Assembly: GCA_045585875.1 (NCBI GenBank)
Contig: JAZMZH010000171.1
Span: 1-9,158 of the forward strand
DNA length: 9,158 nt
From: JAVBQJ01 sp045585875
GTDB taxonomy: Bacteria; Verrucomicrobiota; Lentisphaeria; Victivallales; Victivallaceae
Reading direction: 5' to 3'
Positions 6,020 through 9,158 of the stretch are shown one piece after another. The notes below the pieces were generated by a model. The model made no database searches, had not been told where the DNA came from, and worked only from the letters and a program-made list of their open reading frames with translations. The position numbers and the translations under genes are program-made. The first letter of the stretch is position 1. Each line of letters starts with the position of its first letter.

Positions 6020-7357
6020 ATGAACAGCTATGCACAAAGAGTTTTGGAGCAGGTCTGCCGGACCTGTGCCAACGAGCCGGAATTCGTACAGAGCGTTACG
6101 GAAGTTTTCGGATCCCTGGACGGGTTGCTTGCTCAGAATCCCAAGTATGAAGCCCATAAGATCCTGGAGCGCATGGTCGTGCCGGAGCGCATCATCATCT
6201 TTCAGGTCCCCTGGGTGGACGACAAGGGCGAGATCCAGATCAATACCGGATACCGCGTCCAGTTCAACAGCGCCCTCGGCCCCTACAAGGGCGGCCTGCG
6301 CTTCCATCCCAGCGTCAATCTTTCCATCCTCAAATTCCTCGGCTTCGAGCAGACTTTCAAAAACTCTCTGACCACGCTGCCCATGGGCGGCGGCAAGGGC
6401 GGTTCCGATTTCGACCCCAGAGGCAAATCCGACCGTGAGATCATGGTGTTCTGCCAGGCCTTCATGCGCGAACTCTTCCGCCACATCGGCCCCGACACCG
6501 ACGTGCCCGCCGGCGACATCGGCGTCGGCACCCGCGAGATCGGCTACCTTTTCGGGCAGTACAAGCGTCTGGCCAACTGCTTCCACGGCGTGCTCACCGG
6601 CAAGGGCCTGGGCTGGGGCGGCTCCCTGATCCGTCCCGAGGCGACCGGTTTCGGCGCGGTGTTTTTCGTGCAGCACATGCTCTCCCGTCAGAATGACAGC
6701 ATCGCCGGCAAGCGCATTTCCGTTTCCGGTTTCGGCAACGTTGCCTGGGGCGCCGCGCTCAAGGCCACCCAGCTGGGCGCCAAGGTCGTCACCATCTCCG
6801 GGCATACCGGATGTATTGTGGACGAAGGCGGACTCGACGGAGAGAAGATCGCCTACATGCTCGAACTTCGCGAAAAACGCCAGGATGTGGCGAAATTCGC
6901 CGAAAAGTACCCCGACACGAAATTTTATCCCGGCCGCAAGCCTTGGTTTGTCCCTGTGGACATTGCCATGCCGTGCGCCACCCAGAATGAACTGGACGGC
7001 AATGACGCCGCCCAACTCGTGGCCAACGGCGTCAAGCTGGTCGCCGAGGTCTCCAATATGGGATCTTCGCCTGACGCGGTGGCCTGCTTCCAGGCCCACC
7101 GGGTCGGCTTCGCCCCGGGCAAGGCGGTCAACGCCGGCGGCGTGGCCACCAGCTGTCTGGAGATGACTCAGAACGCCGGACACTGCTACTGGCCGGCCGA
7201 TGAGGTCGATGCCCGTCTCGCGGAGGTCATGACCCATATTCACGAGGCCTGCGTCAATGACGGCATCCGCTCGGACGGCTATATCGATTATGTGGCCGGA
7301 GCCAATATCGCCGGCTTCCGCAAGGTTGCCGAGGCGATGATCGCCCAGGGCATCTGA
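6020..7357 (+). CDS. gdhA: Glutamate dehydrogenase (hexameric, small family I type)
   Basis: Interconverts 2-oxoglutarate plus ammonia and L-glutamate using NAD(P)H in the cytoplasm. Its 445 residues match the ~450 of bacterial hexameric enzymes. Substrate-domain motifs: GPYKGGLRFHPSV (87-99) with Lys90, FEQTFKNSLT with Lys114, LPMGGGKGGSDFDP with catalytic Lys126, and DVPAGDIGVG with catalytic Asp166. The coenzyme domain has GFGNVAWGAA (237-246), and the C-terminal part has CATQNEL, KAVNAGGVATS and ANIAGF. It closely resembles the Clostridium symbiosum enzyme as I recall it. After strand 2 the loop reads SGHTG (260-264) rather than SGPDG, so there is no acidic residue to exclude NADP; the coenzyme is therefore undecided. 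The ATG is preceded by AAAGGAA at good spacing. A single-gene unit: own promoter upstream, hairpin terminator downstream. It has no TTA, CTA or TCA codons, consistent with strong codon bias and high expression. Confidence 0.96.
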   Translation: MNSYAQRVLEQVCRTCANEPEFVQSVTEVFGSLDGLLAQNPKYEAHKILERMVVPERIIIFQVPWVDDKGEIQINTGYRVQFNSALGPYKGGLRFHPSVNLSILKFLGFEQTFKNSLTTLPMGGGKGGSDFDPRGKSDREIMVFCQAFMRELFRHIGPDTDVPAGDIGVGTREIGYLFGQYKRLANCFHGVLTGKGLGWGGSLIRPEATGFGAVFFVQHMLSRQNDSIAGKRISVSGFGNVAWGAALKATQLGAKVVTISGHTGCIVDEGGLDGEKIAYMLELREKRQDVAKFAEKYPDTKFYPGRKPWFVPVDIAMPCATQNELDGNDAAQLVANGVKLVAEVSNMGSSPDAVACFQAHRVGFAPGKAVNAGGVATSCLEMTQNAGHCYWPADEVDARLAEVMTHIHEACVNDGIRSDGYIDYVAGANIAGFRKVAEAMIAQGI

Positions 7358-7375
7358 GCTGTTCCGCAGTATGAA

Positions 7376-7418
7376 AGACGGGACTGCCGCATAAACGGAA
7401 TATGCGGCAGCCCCGTTT
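7376..7418 (+). terminator. Hairpin terminator after gdhA
   Basis: A perfect 10-bp stem, CTGCCGCATA (7384-7393) with TATGCGGCAG (7401-7410), has a 7-nt loop. After one A/C mismatch it extends by CGGG/CCCG and A/T pairs to about 17 bp. It begins 18 bp after the gdhA stop. The 3' flank is only GTTTGC, so the U-tract is weak; the A-rich 5' flank gives an equally short T-run on the other strand. Confidence 0.6.
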
Positions 7419-7444
7419 GCAATCCGGTTCGCCGGCTGTATATC
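7417..7444 (+). promoter_or_regulatory. Possible promoter of structured RNA region
   Basis: TTGCAA (7417-7422), 16 bp, TATATC (7439-7444), each 4 of 6 matches to consensus. The predicted start near 7450 falls at the 5' base of the fold described at 7448-7580. It overlaps the end of the gdhA terminator. It is weaker than the other three promoters in the window. Confidence 0.3.
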
Positions 7445-7447
7445 GGG

Positions 7448-7580
7448 AAACAAGCTGCGTGACGGCGAAGCGGGGGGCTGAACTTCGGAAATTCCTGCCC
7501 TCCGGTTTTCGCGCACTTCGGGCGAGGCGCCCGGGATTCCAGGGCTCCGAAATGCTGCAGACATGTTTTTTTACTTTTTT
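7448..7580 (+). ncRNA. Candidate structured RNA or leader/attenuator
   Basis: No credible gene covers this stretch, but nested inverted repeats do. The outer stem pairs AAACA (7448-7452) and CTGC (7455-7458) with GCAG (7557-7560) and TGTTT (7564-7568). Inside it, TTCGGA (7484-7489) pairs with TCCGAA (7546-7551) and GCCCT (7497-7501) with AGGGC (7541-7545). The apex is CGGGCG (7519-7524) with CGCCCG (7528-7533) and a 3-nt loop. The outer stem runs straight into T-runs (7566-7571, 7573-7580). A competing 8-bp stem is possible: 7471-7478 with 7497-7504, one G-U pair. A promoter-like pair ends at 7444. It could be an independent small RNA or an attenuator-like leader of the kinase operon. The pairings were found by eye without energy calculation and match no family I can name. 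Confidence 0.35.
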
Positions 7581-7593
7581 TTGCTTTCGGCAT

Positions 7594-7621
7594 TTGCATT
7601 TCGGCGCTGGCGAACTATATT
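7594..7621 (+). promoter_or_regulatory. Sigma-70-like promoter of the polysaccharide kinase operon
   Basis: TTGCAT (7594-7599), 16 bp, TATATT (7616-7621), the same -10 hexamer as panD and gdhA. The predicted start near 7628 leaves a leader of about 86 nt that contains a small ORF. The sequence downstream of the -10 is AT-rich (TAAAATAAATATTT), which favours melting. Confidence 0.55.
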
Positions 7622-7650
7622 AAAATAAATATTTCCCCCGGAGTCGGGTT

Positions 7651-7710
7651 ATGCGAGGTGATTTCCGGAGGCTTGACAGCAACATTGTGAGAAAAATCGG
7701 GAGATTGTAG
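7651..7710 (+). CDS. Possible 19-codon leader peptide upstream of the kinase gene
   Basis: ATG at 7651 has CGGAG about 7 nt upstream and reads 19 codons to TAG at 7708-7710. The product is very basic: six Arg and one Lys in 19 residues. It is in the same frame as the kinase gene, separated from its ATG by the tandem stops TAG-TAA. The kinase gene's ribosome-binding site (GGGAG, 7699-7703) lies within its last codons, so translating ribosomes could affect or couple to the main start. There is no run of one amino acid typical of classical attenuation. Existence rests on the site and spacing alone. Confidence 0.3.
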   Translation: MRGDFRRLDSNIVRKIGRL

Positions 7711-7713
7711 TAA

Positions 7714-9078
7714 ATGCAGAACATGGATTTTTGGTTTTTCTGGAACATTTTCCGGAAACGCTGGAATGTCATTATGTTTATTGCCTGTATTGCGGCCATG
7801 GCGGCCGGTGTTTACAGTAAGCTTTTCGTAAAGCCGGTTTACCTTTCCTCGGTTTCGCTTTATCTGGGCAAGGTTACCGATTCGGTAAGCCCGCTTGACG
7901 CGATTTCGGCCGGAAGTACCTCGATCATCGGTTCCACCGCTACCGAGCTGGCTCTGGGGTCGTCGCTGACCGGCGACTATCAGGAACTGGTGAATTTCGA
8001 GGTGATCACCGAAGGGGTGGCCGACGAGCTGGCCAAGGGCGGCAAATGGAAGGACATGCCTTACGAGGTGACCACCGAACAGGTGAAAGCCTCCCGGATC
8101 ATGAAGATCAATATTTTCAGCAACGATCCCGTATACAGCCAGGAGGTGGCGACCATATATGCCAAGGAATTCATCAACAAGGCTCAGGAGCTGGTCGGCA
8201 TCTCCAACACCCAGATCATCGAGGAGCCGGCGCTGGGCATGACTCCGGTGGCGCCGAATATTCCCCGCTACATTCTCGGCGGTTTTGTGGTGGGTTTCCT
8301 GGCGATGTACCTGAGTTTCTTCCTGCTCCGGATCATCGACCGCACCATTCACACCTCCGACGAGGTTGAGAAATCTCTTCAGGTCCCGGTGGTGGGCACG
8401 GTGCATAAGGATACCGACTTCGCCATCGACAAAAACAATCCGTTCCTCTTCGGCGAGGGCACCAATACCCGCACCCAGGTGGCGGAGGACTTCCGGGTGT
8501 TCCGGGTCAACCTCATCAACCGTCAGGCGGAGAACAAGGACGGCGGCTCGATCATCGCCGTGACCAGCGCCCAGGCCAAGGACGGCAAGACGTTCTGCAC
8601 CGCCAACCTGGGCGCCGCTCTGGCGGAGGCCGGCTACAAGGTGCTGCTGATCGACTGCGACACCGGCAAGTGCGGACTTCAGAATTATCTGGGCACCAAG
8701 GACGAGAAAGGTCTTATGAACATCCTGTCCAACGAGACCGATTTTGAACACGCGGTGAAGCGCAATCTCAACAACTCCAACATGGATATCCTTTTCTGCG
8801 GCGACAAGACCGTGAACAGCGCCAACCTCATGATTTCGCCCAAGTTCAAGGAGCTGATGAAAGAGGTGAAAAAGGAATACGACTACGCGTTCCTCGATGT
8901 TTCCTGCCACCTGGGCACCGCGGATATTGTATCCGCCGGCAGTACGGCCGACTCGGTGCTGCTGCTGGTGCGCGCCGGGCGTACCGAGGGCAACATGGCC
9001 AAGGAAACGGTTGATGCACTGAAACGGGCTAATCTTGACATTTCCGGGATTATCCTCAACGGAGTGGAGGAGGAATAA
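7714..9078 (+). CDS. Polysaccharide co-polymerase fused to BY-kinase-like domain (Wzz/Wzc type)
   Basis: A 454-residue inner-membrane protein that should control chain length or export of a surface polysaccharide. The N-terminal Wzz part has transmembrane helix 1 at about 18-38, a short periplasmic part of ~145 residues, the Pro-containing segment MTPVAPNIPR (176-185), and transmembrane helix 2 at about 187-207. The cytoplasmic BY-kinase-like part has the oligomerisation motif ExxRxxR (Glu258, Arg261, Arg264), Walker A AKDGKTF (288-294), Walker A' LLIDCD (311-316) and Walker B FLDV (393-396). The GKTF and LLIDCD segments are Wzc-like. Oddities: the usual D-x-PP after Walker B is DVSC, and the C-terminus ends ILNGVEEE with no tyrosine cluster. 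At 454 residues it is much shorter than Wzc (~720) because the periplasmic domain is small. Start: ATG 7714 with GGGAG ~10 nt upstream. It is followed after 3 bp by another gene, so it opens an operon. Confidence 0.88.
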   Translation: MQNMDFWFFWNIFRKRWNVIMFIACIAAMAAGVYSKLFVKPVYLSSVSLYLGKVTDSVSPLDAISAGSTSIIGSTATELALGSSLTGDYQELVNFEVITEGVADELAKGGKWKDMPYEVTTEQVKASRIMKINIFSNDPVYSQEVATIYAKEFINKAQELVGISNTQIIEEPALGMTPVAPNIPRYILGGFVVGFLAMYLSFFLLRIIDRTIHTSDEVEKSLQVPVVGTVHKDTDFAIDKNNPFLFGEGTNTRTQVAEDFRVFRVNLINRQAENKDGGSIIAVTSAQAKDGKTFCTANLGAALAEAGYKVLLIDCDTGKCGLQNYLGTKDEKGLMNILSNETDFEHAVKRNLNNSNMDILFCGDKTVNSANLMISPKFKELMKEVKKEYDYAFLDVSCHLGTADIVSAGSTADSVLLLVRAGRTEGNMAKETVDALKRANLDISGIILNGVEEE

Positions 9079-9081
9079 ATC

Positions 9082-9158
9082 ATGGGTGTCAGATTTCAGC
9101 GTTTTCTGCACAGCACGTTCTTTTCCCTGCTGGTGTTGATCGCTCTGGTGGCCGGCAT
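9082..9158 (+). CDS. Start of a membrane-anchored or exported protein (cut by window edge)
   Basis: ATG 9082 follows the kinase stop by 3 bp and has a strong GGAGGAGGA site within the last codons of that gene, so it is coupled in the same operon. The 25 visible residues start MGVRFQRFLHS and continue into a hydrophobic run (FFSLLVLIALVAG). This fits an uncleaved signal anchor or a signal peptide. Too little is visible to name a family; an envelope or polysaccharide-export role is inferred from the neighbour only. Confidence 0.7.
   Translation, partial: MGVRFQRFLHSTFFSLLVLIALVAG

Noticed and set aside
5921..7564. 547-codon open frame on the minus strand across gdhA
   Set aside because: It lies in codon register opposite gdhA, whose motifs are unmistakable. 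Its openness follows from the lack of TTA, CTA and TCA codons in gdhA, and its translation has no recognisable motif.
7402..7623. 73-codon plus-strand frame in the gdhA-kinase gap
   Set aside because: It starts inside the terminator hairpin without a ribosome-binding site, is Arg-rich without motifs, and covers the inverted repeats that better explain the region.
7673..7678. Consensus -35 box TTGACA just upstream of the kinase gene
   Set aside because: No acceptable -10 is found 15-19 bp downstream, and it lies inside the leader ORF. The TTGCAT-16-TATATT pair upstream is better.
7615..9111. 498-codon open frame on the minus strand across the kinase gene
   Set aside because: Same codon-register shadow as for gdhA. 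The plus strand has transmembrane segments and Walker motifs; the antisense product shows none.

Overview
The window is a GC-rich (roughly 60% by eye) bacterial chromosomal segment. It uses classical Shine-Dalgarno sites and sigma-70-like promoters (TTGnnn, 16-17 bp spacer, TATATT). Family-level resemblances (a clostridial-type hexameric glutamate dehydrogenase, Flp-type prepilins, a membrane protein with a degenerate spermidine-synthase-like domain, a short Wzz/BY-kinase fusion) fit an anaerobic Gram-negative bacterium. Something from the PVC group, such as Lentisphaerota or Verrucomicrobiota, is my best guess, but the taxon is an inference and is not proved by the sequence. No transposon, phage, CRISPR array, tRNA or rRNA was seen.

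Layout. Bases 1-2099 (+) hold the 3' part of an unrecognised beta-rich protein gene whose stop overlaps the TTG start of a GT4-like glycosyltransferase; this looks like the end of a surface-glycan operon. A leftward set faces it on the minus strand, from 5712 down to 2083: panD (aspartate 1-decarboxylase), two tiny Flp-like prepilins, truA (tRNA pseudouridine synthase A) and a 627-residue polytopic membrane protein with a spermidine-synthase-like central domain. The leftward genes overlap or are closely spaced and have one clear promoter at 5758-5786. The last leftward gene and the glycosyltransferase gene overlap by 17 bp at their 3' ends.

From a divergent control region (5713-6019), gdhA is transcribed rightward from a promoter with an AT-rich UP-like element and ends at a strong hairpin (7376-7418). 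The following 356-bp gap is not empty. It holds a possible promoter, a nested fold that closes right before two T-runs (candidate small RNA or leader, 7448-7580), a second promoter (7594-7621) and a 19-codon leader ORF. It then runs into a Wzz/BY-kinase-type polysaccharide co-polymerase gene (7714-9078) and, 3 bp later, the start of a membrane-anchored or exported protein cut by the right edge.

How the genes fit together. The two ends of the window concern polysaccharide assembly: a glycosyltransferase on the left, and a chain-length/tyrosine-kinase regulator starting an operon on the right. The middle is housekeeping: beta-alanine/CoA supply (panD), tRNA modification (truA) and ammonia assimilation or glutamate catabolism (gdhA), with two orphan prepilins inserted. 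The least expected features are the orphan prepilin pair, one of which must begin inside panD; the structured gap upstream of the kinase gene; and the kinase itself, which has lost its Walker B proline pair and its C-terminal tyrosine cluster.
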